Positions 1 to 7,959 are shown, numbered from the stretch's first letter. The stretch is 45,952 nt of DNA from JAVMKJ01 sp031732875 (GCA_031732875.1 JAVMKL010000029.1:1-45952), one strand, 5' to 3'. Notes: a model not told the origin generated them from the sequence alone. Program-made: numbers and translations.

Positions 1-54
1 GGGAATTACGCCCAGCGGGGGCATCTCGCCTAGGTCGTAGAGTTCTTTGGCCAT
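1..54 (-). CDS. Partial N-terminus, crotonyl-CoA carboxylase/reductase-like
   Basis: Only the first 18 codons lie in the window; the gene runs off the left edge. The start ATG at 54 follows a GAGAG purine run. The peptide begins MAKELYDLGEMPPLGVIP, which resembles from memory the N-terminus of crotonyl-CoA carboxylase/reductases, NADPH enzymes of the ethylmalonyl-CoA pathway that carboxylate crotonyl-CoA. Eighteen residues are too few for certainty, and no active-site residue is visible. It is divergent in function from the carbonic anhydrase next to it, although a CO2-using enzyme beside a bicarbonate-handling enzyme would make sense. Confidence 0.45.
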   Translation of the reverse strand, partial: MAKELYDLGEMPPLGVIP

Positions 55-154
55 TCTCTCGTTCTCTCGGTTGTGTGTGGGTTTTCAGGTTGAATTCACC
101 GTCAAATCGCGCCAGTCGCGCGGTACGGTCGGCGACGTTGGATGCAAATGGACC

Positions 155-817
155 TCACTGCGGCGCGTAGCGCGACCGCACGCCGGCCATCGCTAACTCG
201 ACAGTGGGTTGCAGTTCGGCGCCGTCCTTGATGGAAATCTGAAGATCCTGCAGGCGACCATCCGCCAGACCGTAAATCCAGCCGTGCAACATCAAGGGTT
301 GTCTCCGCTTCCAGGCATCGCCCACCAGGGTGGTGCGGGCGACGTTGCGCGCCTGTTCGATGACGTTCAGCTCGCACAGGGCGCGCCAGCGCGCCTCGCT
401 GTCCGGCAGGGCGGCGAGCAACTTCGCGTGCCGGTCGCGCACGTCCTGGATGTGGCGCAACCAGTTGTCGATCAAGCCCAACGACGGTCCCTCCAGGGCC
501 GCTTTGACGCCGCCGCAGCCGTAGTGGCCGCACACGATAATGTGCTGGACTTTGAGCACCTCGATGGCGAATTGCATCACCGACAGGCAGTTGAGATCGG
601 TGTGCACCACCACGTTGGCCACGTTGCGATGGACGAACACCTCGCCCGGTTTCAGGCCGGTGATCTGGTTGGCGGGGACGCGACTGTCCGAACAGCCGAT
701 CCACAGATAGGCCGGGGTTTGGATCGCCGCCAGCCCAGCGAAAAAACCGGGATCGGCGGCCGTCATCTCCTCGGCCCAGCGGGCGTTGGCGGCGAACAGT
801 TCCGGCAAGTATTTCAT
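155..817 (-). CDS. can: Beta-class carbonic anhydrase
   Basis: Interconverts CO2 and bicarbonate in the cytoplasm. The 220-aa length and sequence match the E. coli Can type throughout. Zinc and active-site residues are all visible: Cys42, Asp44 and Arg46 in the CSDSR motif, and His98 and Cys101 in CGHYGCGG. Further signatures are VHRNVAN and LCELNVIEQ. No signal peptide is seen. The start at 817 gives a product beginning MKYLPELFAANARW, in line with the family. It lies between a partial gene that is probably CO2-fixing and a degraded HPF-like gene, with all three on the minus strand. The reading frame is intact, so it is probably functional. Confidence 0.95.
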   Translation of the reverse strand: MKYLPELFAANARWAEEMTAADPGFFAGLAAIQTPAYLWIGCSDSRVPANQITGLKPGEVFVHRNVANVVVHTDLNCLSVMQFAIEVLKVQHIIVCGHYGCGGVKAALEGPSLGLIDNWLRHIQDVRDRHAKLLAALPDSEARWRALCELNVIEQARNVARTTLVGDAWKRRQPLMLHGWIYGLADGRLQDLQISIKDGAELQPTVELAMAGVRSRYAPQ

Positions 818-848
818 CCAGCTTTCTCCAGTGAGTTGATTTCGAGGA

Positions 849-1064
849 TCAGGCGACCGGTTTGGTTCTGAGTGGCCAGGGGGAATGGGTCATGGCGATG
901 ATCGCGCTGCCGTTCCAGGAGGAGGGCCATCGAGCGGCTGGCCCGGGGGACCAAGACCTGACGCGGTCATCGGCCCAACCGCGCGCGTAACGCAGGCGGC
1001 GTTCGGCTTGGTCGTGCAAGCTGTCGGTCAACTCAAAACCCCGCGCCTGAATGTTGATTTTCAT
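849..1064 (-). pseudogene. Degraded HPF/RaiA-like ribosome hibernation gene
   Basis: Starts at ATG 1064 after a good AAGGAG ribosome-binding site. The first 35 or so residues (MKINIQARGFELTDSLHDQA and on through the Ala-Glu-Arg-Arg-Leu-Arg-Tyr helix) match the N-terminus of HPF/RaiA proteins, which bind the 30S subunit and inactivate ribosomes in stationary phase. After DDRVRS the match is lost. The frame ends after 71 residues in a Trp/Pro-rich tail, where the family normally has about 100 or more. The next frame continues for about 50 codons but shows no clear family match either. I read this as a frameshifted or truncated remnant; a short functional variant cannot be excluded. Confidence 0.6.
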
Positions 1065-1178
1065 GAAGCTACTCCTTATCGAATTGAAAACACCTATGAA
1101 TTCTATGGATGATAAAAACATTCAACAATCCGAATAATATTGAATGATCATTCGAATATTTCGATGTATTGGAACCCC

Positions 1179-2114
1179 ATGGCCAGCCTCAACTTCAAGC
1201 ACCTGCGCTATTTCTGGATGGTCGCCAAATCAGGCAGCATCGCCAGCGCCAGCCAGCGCCTGCACCTGACGCCGCAGTCCATCAGCGGCCAACTGAGCGA
1301 ACTGGAAGCCAGTCTCGGCGTCGAGCTGTTTCGCCGGGTCGGGCGCGGTCTGGAGCTGACCGAGACAGGGCGGCGCATCTTCAGCTATGCGGATGAAATC
1401 TTCGTGCTCGGCAACGAATTGCTCGAGGTCGCCCTCGACCAGACGGCGCGAAAGAGCCTGCCGTTTCGGGTCGGCGTCGCAGATTCGGTGCCGAAATCGG
1501 TGGCCTATCGCGTAGTCGAGCCAGCGCTGCGCATCGATGAACCGGTGCGGCTGATCTGCCGGGAGGGCCGCCTGACGCCGCTGCTGGCCGAGATGGCGGT
1601 CCACCATCTCGATCTGGTGATCGCCGACCGGCCCATGCCCGCCACCCTCAACGTTCGCGCCTACAGCCACTTCCTCGGGAAGAGCGATCTGACGGTTTTC
1701 GCTGCGCCGGATCTGGCGCGATCCCTGACGGGAACCTTTCCCGCCCTGCTGGATCGGGTGCCGTTTCTGCTGCCGGGGGAAGATGTCGCCTTGCGGCCCG
1801 ACCTGATCCGCTGGTTTGAGGCGAACCACCTGTATCCGCGCATCGTGGGCGAATTCGATGACAGCGCCTTGCTCAAGGCTTTCGGTCAGGCCGGCGCCGG
1901 TTTGTTCGTGGCGCCCACGGCGATTGCCGACTACGTGAGCCGGCAATACACTGTCCAGGCGGTCGGGCGCATCGATTCGGTGACCGAGCAACTCTACGCC
2001 ATCACGACCGAGCGCCGACTGCTGCATCCCGCCATCGTCGCGGTTGTCCAAGCCACCCAGCGCGAGTTTTTCGGGAAACCGGCCCGAGCCGAGACCGATC
2101 ATCGAGATGGATAG
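1179..2114 (+). CDS. LysR-family regulator, NhaR-like
   Basis: DNA-binding transcriptional regulator of 311 aa from the chosen start. An N-terminal winged helix-turn-helix (about residues 1-60) begins MASLNFKHLRYFWMVAKSGS and continues through the LTPQSISGQLSELEASLG recognition-helix region, which closely resembles NhaR, the Na+/H+ antiporter regulator. A LysR substrate-binding domain of the NhaR type fills the rest. A longer frame opens at 1140 (adding MNDHSNISMYWNP); neither start has a clear ribosome-binding site, and I prefer 1179 because the family begins there. No antiporter gene is adjacent, so the target is unknown. It is transcribed divergently from the HPF-like remnant. Confidence 0.85.
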   Translation: MASLNFKHLRYFWMVAKSGSIASASQRLHLTPQSISGQLSELEASLGVELFRRVGRGLELTETGRRIFSYADEIFVLGNELLEVALDQTARKSLPFRVGVADSVPKSVAYRVVEPALRIDEPVRLICREGRLTPLLAEMAVHHLDLVIADRPMPATLNVRAYSHFLGKSDLTVFAAPDLARSLTGTFPALLDRVPFLLPGEDVALRPDLIRWFEANHLYPRIVGEFDDSALLKAFGQAGAGLFVAPTAIADYVSRQYTVQAVGRIDSVTEQLYAITTERRLLHPAIVAVVQATQREFFGKPARAETDHRDG

Positions 2115-2155
2115 CCTGCGGCCGGTTTACCAGGCGGCTGGAGGGAGGGTATTGC

Positions 2156-3868
2156 ATGAGCGAATCGTCGAATAATCCATCGTCGGATCCGAACGGTCTG
2201 TCCTCCGTCGAACGTGGTGCGCTGACCTTGGCCAGCCTGGATCATCTGCATGAAGCCATCAGCATCTTCGATCGCGACCTGCGCTTGCGGGTCTGGAACC
2301 GGCGTTTCATCGAATTGTTGGATTTTCCACCGGAGCTGATCCGGGTCGGGTTGCCCTTGGCGGAATTGTTTCGCTTCAACGCCCGGCGCGGCGAATACGG
2401 TCCCGGCGATCCGGAAACGCAGGTCGAGGAACGGGTCAAATTGGCCGAGCGCTTTGAAAGCCATTGTTTGGAACGGACGCGTTTGAACGGCACGGTACTG
2501 GAGATTCGCGGCGAGCCGATTGCCGGCGGTGGTTTCATCACCGTCTACGAGGACATCACCGCCCGCAGGCGCGCCGAGGCGGAACTACGGGAAAGCCACG
2601 AACAACTGGAGTTGCGGATCCGCGAGCGCACCGCCGAACTGCTGGCGCTCAACGCCCGACTGGCCCAGGAAATGGAAGAGCGCAAACAGGCGCAACGGGC
2701 GCTGAACCAGGCGCAGAAGCTCAAGGCGGTCGGCCAGTTGACCGGCGGCGTCGCCCACGATTTCAACAACCTGTTGACCATCATTCTGGGCAATCTGGCC
2801 ATGCTGGAAGAAGGTCTGCGGGATAATCCGGAATTGTACAAATCGGCCCATACGGCGATGAACGCCGGTCGGCGCGGCGCCGATCTGACCCGCCGCCTGC
2901 TGGCGTTTTCCCGCCAGCAGGCCCTGCAACCGCGCCTGCTGGGCCCGGGCCAGCAATTACAGGAAATCGCCGAACTGTTGCAGCGCGCCTTGGGAGCGAG
3001 CGTCGAACTGGAAACCGTGGCCGATCCTGCGGTTTGGAACATCCGGGTGGACCCGGGCCAACTGACCAATGCCGTGCTCAATCTGGCGATCAACGCCCGC
3101 GACGCCATGCCCGGTGGCGGCCGCTTGCGCATCGAGGCGAGCAACGTCACGCTCGACGCCGCCTACACCGCCCGTTACCCCGATGTTGTGCCCGGCGATT
3201 ACGTGCGGCTGGCGGTGAGCGACACCGGCTGCGGGATGGGCCCGGAGGTACTGGAACGGGCTTTCGAGCCGTTCTTTACCACCAAGGAACTCGGTGCCGG
3301 CACCGGACTGGGGCTGAGCATGGTCTACGGTTTCATCAAGCAATCCGGCGGCCACGTTCGCATTCGCAGTCAGGTCGGGGTTGGAACCACGGTGGAACTG
3401 TATCTGTCGCGCCATACCCCCAGAGGCAGGGAAACCGTTGCGGTCGCCGAAGTAGCGCCGAACGAGAACCGCCTGCGCGGACGGGAGAAGGTATTGCTGG
3501 TGGAGGACGATTCCGACATCCGCGACTTTGTGGCCCGGACCCTGACCGGTTTGGGCTATGTCGTACGCGAGGCCGCCAACGGCCGGGAGGCCTTGGTGGT
3601 GCTGGCCAGCAATGTGCCGCTGGATCTGCTGTTGAGCGATATGACCATGCCAGGCGGTATCGGGGGCCACGACTTGGCCCGGGAAGCTCGTCGGCGGCGG
3701 CCGGCGCTCCGGGTGTTGCTGATGTCCGGTTTTACCAACATGACCGGTCAGTTTCCGGCGGATTGCGCCCTGCTGGAAAAGCCGTTCCAGAAACTGGATC
3801 TGGCGCGGGCGGTGCGGCTTACTCTGGACCGGCCCGCCGCTCTTGCTGGGGACGGACCAGCGGAGTAG
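2156..3868 (+). CDS. Hybrid sensor histidine kinase with PAS and receiver domains
   Basis: Soluble two-component signalling protein of 570 aa. Residues about 25-135 form a PAS domain (LDHLHEAISIFDRDLRLRVW to FITVYEDIT). A coiled coil (about 137-190) leads into the HisKA dimerisation box with phospho-accepting His201 in GGVAHDFNNLL. The ATPase domain has the N box (NLAINARDAM), G1 (DTGCGMG), F box (FEPFFTTK) and G2 (GTGLGLS). A C-terminal receiver domain (about 446-560) has the acidic pair EDD at 450-452 and phospho-acceptor Asp495 in LLSDMTMPG, with Lys in the EKPF motif. There are no membrane segments, so it probably senses a cytoplasmic cue or ligand. It ends 5 bp before tadA. The output is unknown. 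Confidence 0.92.
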   Translation: MSESSNNPSSDPNGLSSVERGALTLASLDHLHEAISIFDRDLRLRVWNRRFIELLDFPPELIRVGLPLAELFRFNARRGEYGPGDPETQVEERVKLAERFESHCLERTRLNGTVLEIRGEPIAGGGFITVYEDITARRRAEAELRESHEQLELRIRERTAELLALNARLAQEMEERKQAQRALNQAQKLKAVGQLTGGVAHDFNNLLTIILGNLAMLEEGLRDNPELYKSAHTAMNAGRRGADLTRRLLAFSRQQALQPRLLGPGQQLQEIAELLQRALGASVELETVADPAVWNIRVDPGQLTNAVLNLAINARDAMPGGGRLRIEASNVTLDAAYTARYPDVVPGDYVRLAVSDTGCGMGPEVLERAFEPFFTTKELGAGTGLGLSMVYGFIKQSGGHVRIRSQVGVGTTVELYLSRHTPRGRETVAVAEVAPNENRLRGREKVLLVEDDSDIRDFVARTLTGLGYVVREAANGREALVVLASNVPLDLLLSDMTMPGGIGGHDLAREARRRRPALRVLLMSGFTNMTGQFPADCALLEKPFQKLDLARAVRLTLDRPAALAGDGPAE

Positions 3869-3873
3869 GACGT

Positions 3874-4413
3874 ATGACCGGGCGGTTTCCAAGCACTATC
3901 GAAGGGGCGTTGACGCCGGCCTTCGACCGCGACCGGTACTGGATGGGCCGGTCGCTGGAATTGGCGCGGCGCGCGGCCGATGCTGGCGAAGTTCCGGTTG
4001 GAGCAGTGTTGGTGCGGAATGACGAGGTCATCGGCGAGGGCTGGAACCGGCCGATCGGGGCCTGCGATCCAACCGCGCACGCCGAGGTGCTGGCGCTGCG
4101 GATGGCGTCGGCGCGAGTGGGCAATTACCGTTTGGTGGACACCACGCTGTACGTGACTCTGGAGCCCTGCCCGATGTGTGCCGGCGCGATCGTGCATGCC
4201 CGGGTGGCGCGGGTGGTGTTCGGCGCCGCCGATCCCCGCGCCGGCGCGGCCGGTACCGTGTTCGACCTGCTGCGGTCGGCGGCGCTCAATCACCGCGCCG
4301 AAGTGATGGGCGATGTTCTGGCGGTGGAGTGTGGAGCGCTGCTGCGGGAATTTTTCCGCGCCCGCCGGCGCAGGTCCCCCGCCGATGTCGAACCCGGACT
4401 CAGCGCTGGTTGA
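3874..4413 (+). CDS. tadA: tRNA adenosine(34) deaminase TadA
   Basis: Deaminates A34 to inosine in the tRNA-Arg(ACG) wobble position; an essential enzyme in most bacteria. The product is 179 aa. Zinc and catalytic residues are visible: His69 and Glu71 in TAHAEV, and Cys99 and Cys102 in PCPMCAGAI. PVGAVLV and the VFGAADP motif are also typical. The start ATG at 3874 follows GGAGTAGG, 5 bp after the kinase gene, so the two are probably co-transcribed. A much longer open frame exists upstream but is out of frame with the kinase and is a shadow. The 3' end overlaps the convergent TPR gene by 14 bp. Confidence 0.95.
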   Translation: MTGRFPSTIEGALTPAFDRDRYWMGRSLELARRAADAGEVPVGAVLVRNDEVIGEGWNRPIGACDPTAHAEVLALRMASARVGNYRLVDTTLYVTLEPCPMCAGAIVHARVARVVFGAADPRAGAAGTVFDLLRSAALNHRAEVMGDVLAVECGALLREFFRARRRRSPADVEPGLSAG

Positions 4414-5374
4414 AGCCACCGCCGTCGTTGTACTGGGGCTGCTGGCGCCACCAGGGTTGTTGCGATTCCATCGTCCGCTGGCGTAGTTGTTCCTGATATT
4501 CCCGTTCGGTCTGCTGGCGCCGCATTTCCAGCAGGGCCTGCTGATTTTCCTGTTCCCGCTGTTTGGCCAGTCGAACTTCGCGGCGCAAGCCCAGCAGGAC
4601 CTCGTCCTTGGGCACCGCGCGCAATCCCCGGTTGATGTAGGCCAGGCTTTCTTCGATGCGGCCCTGCTGCAGGCTTTGCTGGGCGGCGTCCTGATAATAG
4701 ATCGCGATGCGCCGGATGCCTTCGAGCGCGGCGGGATGATTGGGTTCGAGTTCCAGCACGCGCTGGTAGGTCCGCAGCGCGTTGCCGCTGGCGGGGGCGG
4801 TGAGCCGGCGATTGTCGATTTGTTGCTGGGCCTCGACGAGCAACTGCTCGATTTCCGACTGCGGCGTCGGGGGAGGGAGGTCTTCGGCGGGAGTTTCGGC
4901 CAGCGGAGGGGCGGAGCCGGTCTGGTCGTCCGACGGATTGGCCTGCGGTTCGAGGGACGGCGGCGCGTTCGGATCGCCAACGGTTGTCTGGACGGTGGCC
5001 GGAGGGGACAAGGTGGCGATAGGGTCACCGGTAACAGGCGGCTGAACGGTAACGGTGGAAGCAGGGCTGGCGGATTGAGTTGCGGGTTGAAATGGGGTCG
5101 TCGGGGCAGAGGGGGCCAAAGCCGCCGAAAGGGGTCTGGAGGGTGGCTTGCCGCCGGTGTTTCCGGCCAGTTGCGACAAATCCTGCGGGATCGGAATTTG
5201 CCAGAGGAAATAGAGGCCGATCAAGCAGGTGGCGACCACGGCGGCAAGGTAAAGCGCAAAATGTTTCAGCCACGTGAGAAGGCCGAATCCAGTGGGCCGG
5301 GATTCACGATCAGAACCCGGAGCCGATTGGCCGTTCGACGGATTGGGATCGGTGGTTTGGGGAACCTGTTTCAT
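4400..5374 (-). CDS. Membrane-anchored TPR-like protein
   Basis: 324 aa. A short cytoplasmic N-terminus is followed by one membrane segment (about residues 36-58, FALYLAAVVATCLIGLYFLW). A long Pro/Ser/Thr-rich linker (about 70-180) follows, then a helical region with TPR-like units (YQRVLELEPNHPAALEGIRR and YINRGLRAVPKDEVLLGLRR). The C-terminus is Gln/Arg-rich (LLEMRRQQTEREYQEQLRQR) and ends in a Trp/Gln/Asn tail. It probably acts as an inner-membrane-tethered periplasmic scaffold. No specific family name can be given. It converges on tadA with a 14-bp overlap, so antisense interference is possible. Confidence 0.8.
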   Translation of the reverse strand: MKQVPQTTDPNPSNGQSAPGSDRESRPTGFGLLTWLKHFALYLAAVVATCLIGLYFLWQIPIPQDLSQLAGNTGGKPPSRPLSAALAPSAPTTPFQPATQSASPASTVTVQPPVTGDPIATLSPPATVQTTVGDPNAPPSLEPQANPSDDQTGSAPPLAETPAEDLPPPTPQSEIEQLLVEAQQQIDNRRLTAPASGNALRTYQRVLELEPNHPAALEGIRRIAIYYQDAAQQSLQQGRIEESLAYINRGLRAVPKDEVLLGLRREVRLAKQREQENQQALLEMRRQQTEREYQEQLRQRTMESQQPWWRQQPQYNDGGGFNQR

Positions 5375-5513
5375 CGTATCGGTCGGGTACGGGTAATTCC
5401 GGCTGGACGATCCTTCGATATCAAGGTGGCCAGCATGGATTGGGGGATTGGAAAACTCTCCCGATAGAGTAAAATATAAAGCTCTTCAGCGTTTGCTCCA
5501 AGCGATTCCTCCC

Positions 5514-5606
5514 GGAGAGGTACCGAAGCGGTCACAACGGCGCCGACTCGAAATCGGATGGGGGCTTTACCGCCCCACGTGGGTTCGAATCCCACCCTCT
5601 CCGCCA
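5514..5606 (+). tRNA. tRNA-Ser(CGA)
   Basis: A 93-nt tRNA including an encoded CCA end. The acceptor arms GGAGAGG and CCTCTCC pair; the discriminator G is at 5603 and CCA at 5604-5606. The anticodon loop CTCGAAA places CGA at 5549-5551, so it reads UCG. The T arm is GTGGGTTCGAATCCCAC. A long variable arm (ATGGGGGCTTTACCGCCCCAC region) is typical of serine tRNAs. It stands alone between the TPR gene and the crotonase gene. tRNA-Ser genes are common integration sites, but I see no integrase or duplicated 3' end nearby. Confidence 0.97.
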
Positions 5607-5801
5607 AATCTAAAGGCTCGTGCACCGTTGCTGTGCCTCCTCTCCAGCCTTGCGCTACCGTGGTACCCCGTTCGGTGCGGTCGTCGGTTTCCCGACCGCG
5701 CCCGCCTGGTTTTCAGCGACCCTTAATCCCGTGATGGCCCATGCGACCGATGCCCGCGTGATGGCTTGCCAGACCGTTTTGAATCCGAAGGACGATGCCT
5801 G

Positions 5802-6590
5802 ATGAATCCCCCGAAGTTGACCGACGCGCTGTACCATGTCGATGGGCGCATCGCCACGCTGACCCTGAACCGACACGACGTGCGCAATGCGCTCACCGGC
5901 ACGCACCTGATCGACGATATCGTCGCTGTCGCCGACTGGGTGAATCGCGACGATGGGGTGTCGGTGCTGATCGTCACCGCGGCCGGCTCGGCCTTCTCGG
6001 CCGGTGGTAACGTCAAGGATATGGCCGAACGCGGCGGCGACTTCGCCGGCGATGTGGCCGAGGTGGCTGCCCGGTATCGGTGCGGCATCCAGCGGATTCC
6101 GCTGGCCTTGCAGCAGGTCGAGGTACCCATCATCGCCGCGGTGAATGGACCGGCCATCGGCGCCGGCTTCGACTTGGCGAACATGGCGGATATCCGCCTG
6201 GCGTCCAGCCGGGCGACGTTCGGCGAAACCTTCCTCAACCTGGGCCTCATTCCGGGGGATGGCGGCGCCTGGTTCCTGCAACGGCTGATTGGCTATCAGC
6301 AAGCGTTCGAACTGACCCTGAGTGGGCGGGTCATCGGTGCGGACGAGGCCAAGGCTCTGGGCATCGTGCTGGAGGTGGTGGAGCCGGCGCGGTTGATGGT
6401 GCGCGCCCGGGAACTGGCTGCGGGGTTTGCCCGCCAGCCCCCAAAGGCACTACGCCTGACCAAGCGGCTCATGAAGATGGCGCAGCGCATGGAGTTGAAG
6501 GATTTCCTCGATCTGTGCGCCAGCTTCCAGGGCCTGTGCCACCAGGAACCGGAGCATCTGGCGGCCGTCCAGCGGCTGTTGAAGAAGTAG
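5802..6590 (+). CDS. Enoyl-CoA hydratase/isomerase (crotonase) family protein
   Basis: Crotonase-fold enzyme of 262 aa acting on acyl-CoA thioesters. The start ATG 5802 is preceded by GAAGGA. The oxyanion-hole motifs are present: FSAGGNVKDM and AVNGPAIGAGFDLANMADIR. In true hydratases two catalytic glutamates sit in the positions that here read Asp (GAGFDLAN) and Phe (GETFLNLGLIPG). The protein may therefore be an isomerase, a hydrolase or another crotonase reaction rather than a standard hydratase. The C-terminal KRLMKMAQRMELKDFLDLCA helix is family-like. No fatty-acid operon partner is adjacent. It could work with the partial crotonyl-CoA reductase-like gene at the left edge, but that is speculation. 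Confidence 0.85.
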   Translation: MNPPKLTDALYHVDGRIATLTLNRHDVRNALTGTHLIDDIVAVADWVNRDDGVSVLIVTAAGSAFSAGGNVKDMAERGGDFAGDVAEVAARYRCGIQRIPLALQQVEVPIIAAVNGPAIGAGFDLANMADIRLASSRATFGETFLNLGLIPGDGGAWFLQRLIGYQQAFELTLSGRVIGADEAKALGIVLEVVEPARLMVRARELAAGFARQPPKALRLTKRLMKMAQRMELKDFLDLCASFQGLCHQEPEHLAAVQRLLKK

Positions 6591-6783
6591 CGAGCCAACA
6601 TCCAGGGATTATTTTGTCGTTCGGCGCATCCGGCGGATTGATGGGACAAGCGGAATCGCCGATAGGGTGTTCGCTCTAGTTCTCCCTGTTACGGTACATT
6701 TCAATATACGTGATCCACGCCTGGTTTGATCAAGGCACGTAATTTGCTTAATCTTCGCTTGAGTAATCAAGAGGATCGCAACC

Positions 6784-7002
6784 ATGACCTGTATCTTGGA
6801 AACGGTGGTGGATGCCGAGCGTCTTTGCAATGCCGCTCGGACGATTGCATTCGGCAAGGGGCTGGCTCGGGAGGCCACATCCCTGATCCAAGCCGGATTT
6901 CCGTCTCTGAGCGCGGACCAGGCGGCGTCGGCCCTGCTCGGTGGCGTTTGTTACGTGGATGGCCTGCCGCTTATTCTGACCCGGCCACAGACCATTAAGT
7001 GA
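6784..7002 (+). CDS. Small hypothetical protein
   Basis: 72 aa, unrecognised. The ATG at 6784 follows an AAGAGGA ribosome-binding site. The sequence is helical and moderately hydrophobic (SADQAASALLGGVCYVDGLP). No signal peptide or motif is seen. A second small ORF follows 37 bp downstream on the same strand with its own strong ribosome-binding site, which suggests a two-gene unit. Codon use is like the surrounding genes. It could be a chance ORF, but the ribosome-binding site and pairing favour a real gene. Confidence 0.5.
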   Translation: MTCILETVVDAERLCNAARTIAFGKGLAREATSLIQAGFPSLSADQAASALLGGVCYVDGLPLILTRPQTIK

Positions 7003-7039
7003 CTTGCCCGGTTCGAATTGGCTATTGGGAGGAATGCCC

Positions 7040-7297
7040 ATGAACGCCCGCTTTTGGCTGCCGATCGGTGGAACCTACGTCAAGCTGACCTTAAAGCCCG
7101 GTCAATCCTTCATCCGCCACGATCCTCATCCGGAACGATCGGGTTGGAGGGAGGCGCGGGATGTCTATCGCAACCTCGGTAATGGATTTGTTTATCACGG
7201 TTGGTCGCGAGTCACCGATCACAATATCTCGGGTGGGTTCCACACCCTCCGGGTGGACATGCGAAAACCCTCCGCCTGCCAGCACCCAATGCTGTAA
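7040..7297 (+). CDS. Small hypothetical protein
   Basis: 85 aa, unrecognised. The start ATG 7040 sits 7 bp after GGAGG; an ATG at 7034 lies too close to that site. The protein is rich in aromatic residues, His and Arg (FWLPIGGTYVKLTLKPGQSF, FVYHGWSRVTDHN), a pattern compatible with a small beta-rich domain. It follows the 72-aa ORF and is followed by an AT-rich stretch that leads to the candidate small RNA. It has no membrane segment or Cys motif. Confidence 0.5.
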   Translation: MNARFWLPIGGTYVKLTLKPGQSFIRHDPHPERSGWREARDVYRNLGNGFVYHGWSRVTDHNISGGFHTLRVDMRKPSACQHPML

Positions 7298-7472
7298 TCA
7301 GCATTTCCGGCTGTTGGCTGGGGGCCTGAGATGTGGGTCGCCCGATCACCGTTGACCGTCTGGTTATTTCGGCAACGCAGCAAAATGCTAGGTTATAACC
7401 TGTTGTTTATAAAATAAAATGTTGTTTTTTGCCGAAAAACAACGAAAAACGGTATATTTTTTCAAATTTTAT

Positions 7473-7481
7473 TGCTAGAAT
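7473..7481 (+). promoter_or_regulatory. Extended -10 promoter of candidate small RNA
   Basis: TGCTAGAAT is an extended -10 element (TG, one base, then TAGAAT at 7476-7481). It lies in a strongly AT-rich stretch (7376-7480) unlike the GC-rich surroundings. The position about 17 bp upstream (TATATT) is a poor -35, as is usual for extended -10 promoters. It predicts initiation near 7488, the first base before the conserved-looking hairpin of the RNA. Confidence 0.55.
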
Positions 7482-7487
7482 ACCTTC

Positions 7488-7580
7488 CGTGTGGCAGGCA
7501 TTTTGGGTTTTCCTCAGTCTGTCACACATCCTCCTTTGGTGGTTTTTGGCCGGACAACCTTGTCCGGCCCTTCTTTCTTT
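7488..7580 (+). ncRNA. Candidate structured small RNA (about 90 nt)
   Basis: The predicted transcript starts just downstream of the extended -10 at 7473-7481 and ends in a strong intrinsic terminator. The 5' hairpin pairs GTGTGGCAG (7489-7497) with CTGTCACAC (7519-7527): nine pairs with one G-U. The linker contains ATCCTCCTTTGG; CCTCC is the complement of a ribosome-binding site, so an exposed anti-Shine-Dalgarno element is possible. A perfect 10-bp stem and a pyrimidine tail close the RNA. An open frame spans this region (from 7429) but has no ribosome-binding site and reads like noncoding sequence. No Rfam family is recognised by eye. It may regulate translation of mRNAs through the CCTCC segment; that is inference. 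Confidence 0.55.
7548..7580 (+). terminator. Rho-independent terminator of the small RNA
   Basis: Perfect stem GGCCGGACAA/TTGTCCGGCC (7548-7557 with 7560-7569) with a two-base loop, followed by CTTCTTTCTTT. The downstream tract is pyrimidine-rich on the plus strand only, so it terminates plus-strand transcripts ending just before the HNH gene. Confidence 0.8.
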
Positions 7581-7602
7581 GAGGGTCGAGGACGCCCGGC
7601 AC

Positions 7603-7920
7603 ATGGCCGACTCCTCTCGCATGCCGGTCAAGCCATCCTGCTGTGAATTGTGCGGGCGGATGATGACCGCACTCACCCGACACCATCTGATTCCCCGTAC
7701 CCGGCATCGCAAGAAGCGCAACCGGCGCCTGTTCGGTCGCGGGGAAGTGCGTACCCGCATTTTGTGGATTTGTCGACCCTGTCACGACCACATTCATGAA
7801 GTGTTGGGCGAGAAAGAGATGGAAGCGGACTACCACAGCCGTGAGGCGTTACTGGCGCATCCGGCGATTCGCCGTTTCGTGGCGTGGATCGGTAACAAAC
7901 CGGAGGGATTCAAGCCATGA
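7603..7920 (+). CDS. HNH-endonuclease-like protein
   Basis: 105 aa from ATG 7603. A CxxC pair (CCELCG) precedes LTRHHLIPRTRH, the His-rich part of an HNH motif, and a second CxxC-like element ICRPCHDHIHE follows with the terminal histidine. Together these form a zinc-bound beta-beta-alpha metal finger. Such small proteins nick or cut DNA, but many have unknown roles. The open frame extends upstream to 7429, through the candidate small RNA and terminator, so I reject the longer start. It is followed by a bidirectional terminator shared with the convergent Bax-inhibitor gene. Confidence 0.75.
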   Translation: MADSSRMPVKPSCCELCGRMMTALTRHHLIPRTRHRKKRNRRLFGRGEVRTRILWICRPCHDHIHEVLGEKEMEADYHSREALLAHPAIRRFVAWIGNKPEGFKP

Positions 7921-7959
7921 GCGGGTCGGGGGCGGATTGGGCGTCGAGGGAAAGGCAAC

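Noticed and set aside
3034..3873. Long N-terminal extension of the TadA frame
   Set aside because: It overlaps the kinase in another frame and has Arg/Gly-rich low-complexity translation. ATG 3874 with GGAG gives the right family length.
5514..5606. tRNA-Ser as integration site of an island
   Set aside because: No integrase, no duplicated 3' end of the tRNA and no composition change are visible in the following genes.
7429..7602. Upstream extension of the HNH gene
   Set aside because: It would cross a small RNA promoter, a hairpin and a strong terminator, and the added residues are hydrophobic and unlike HNH proteins.
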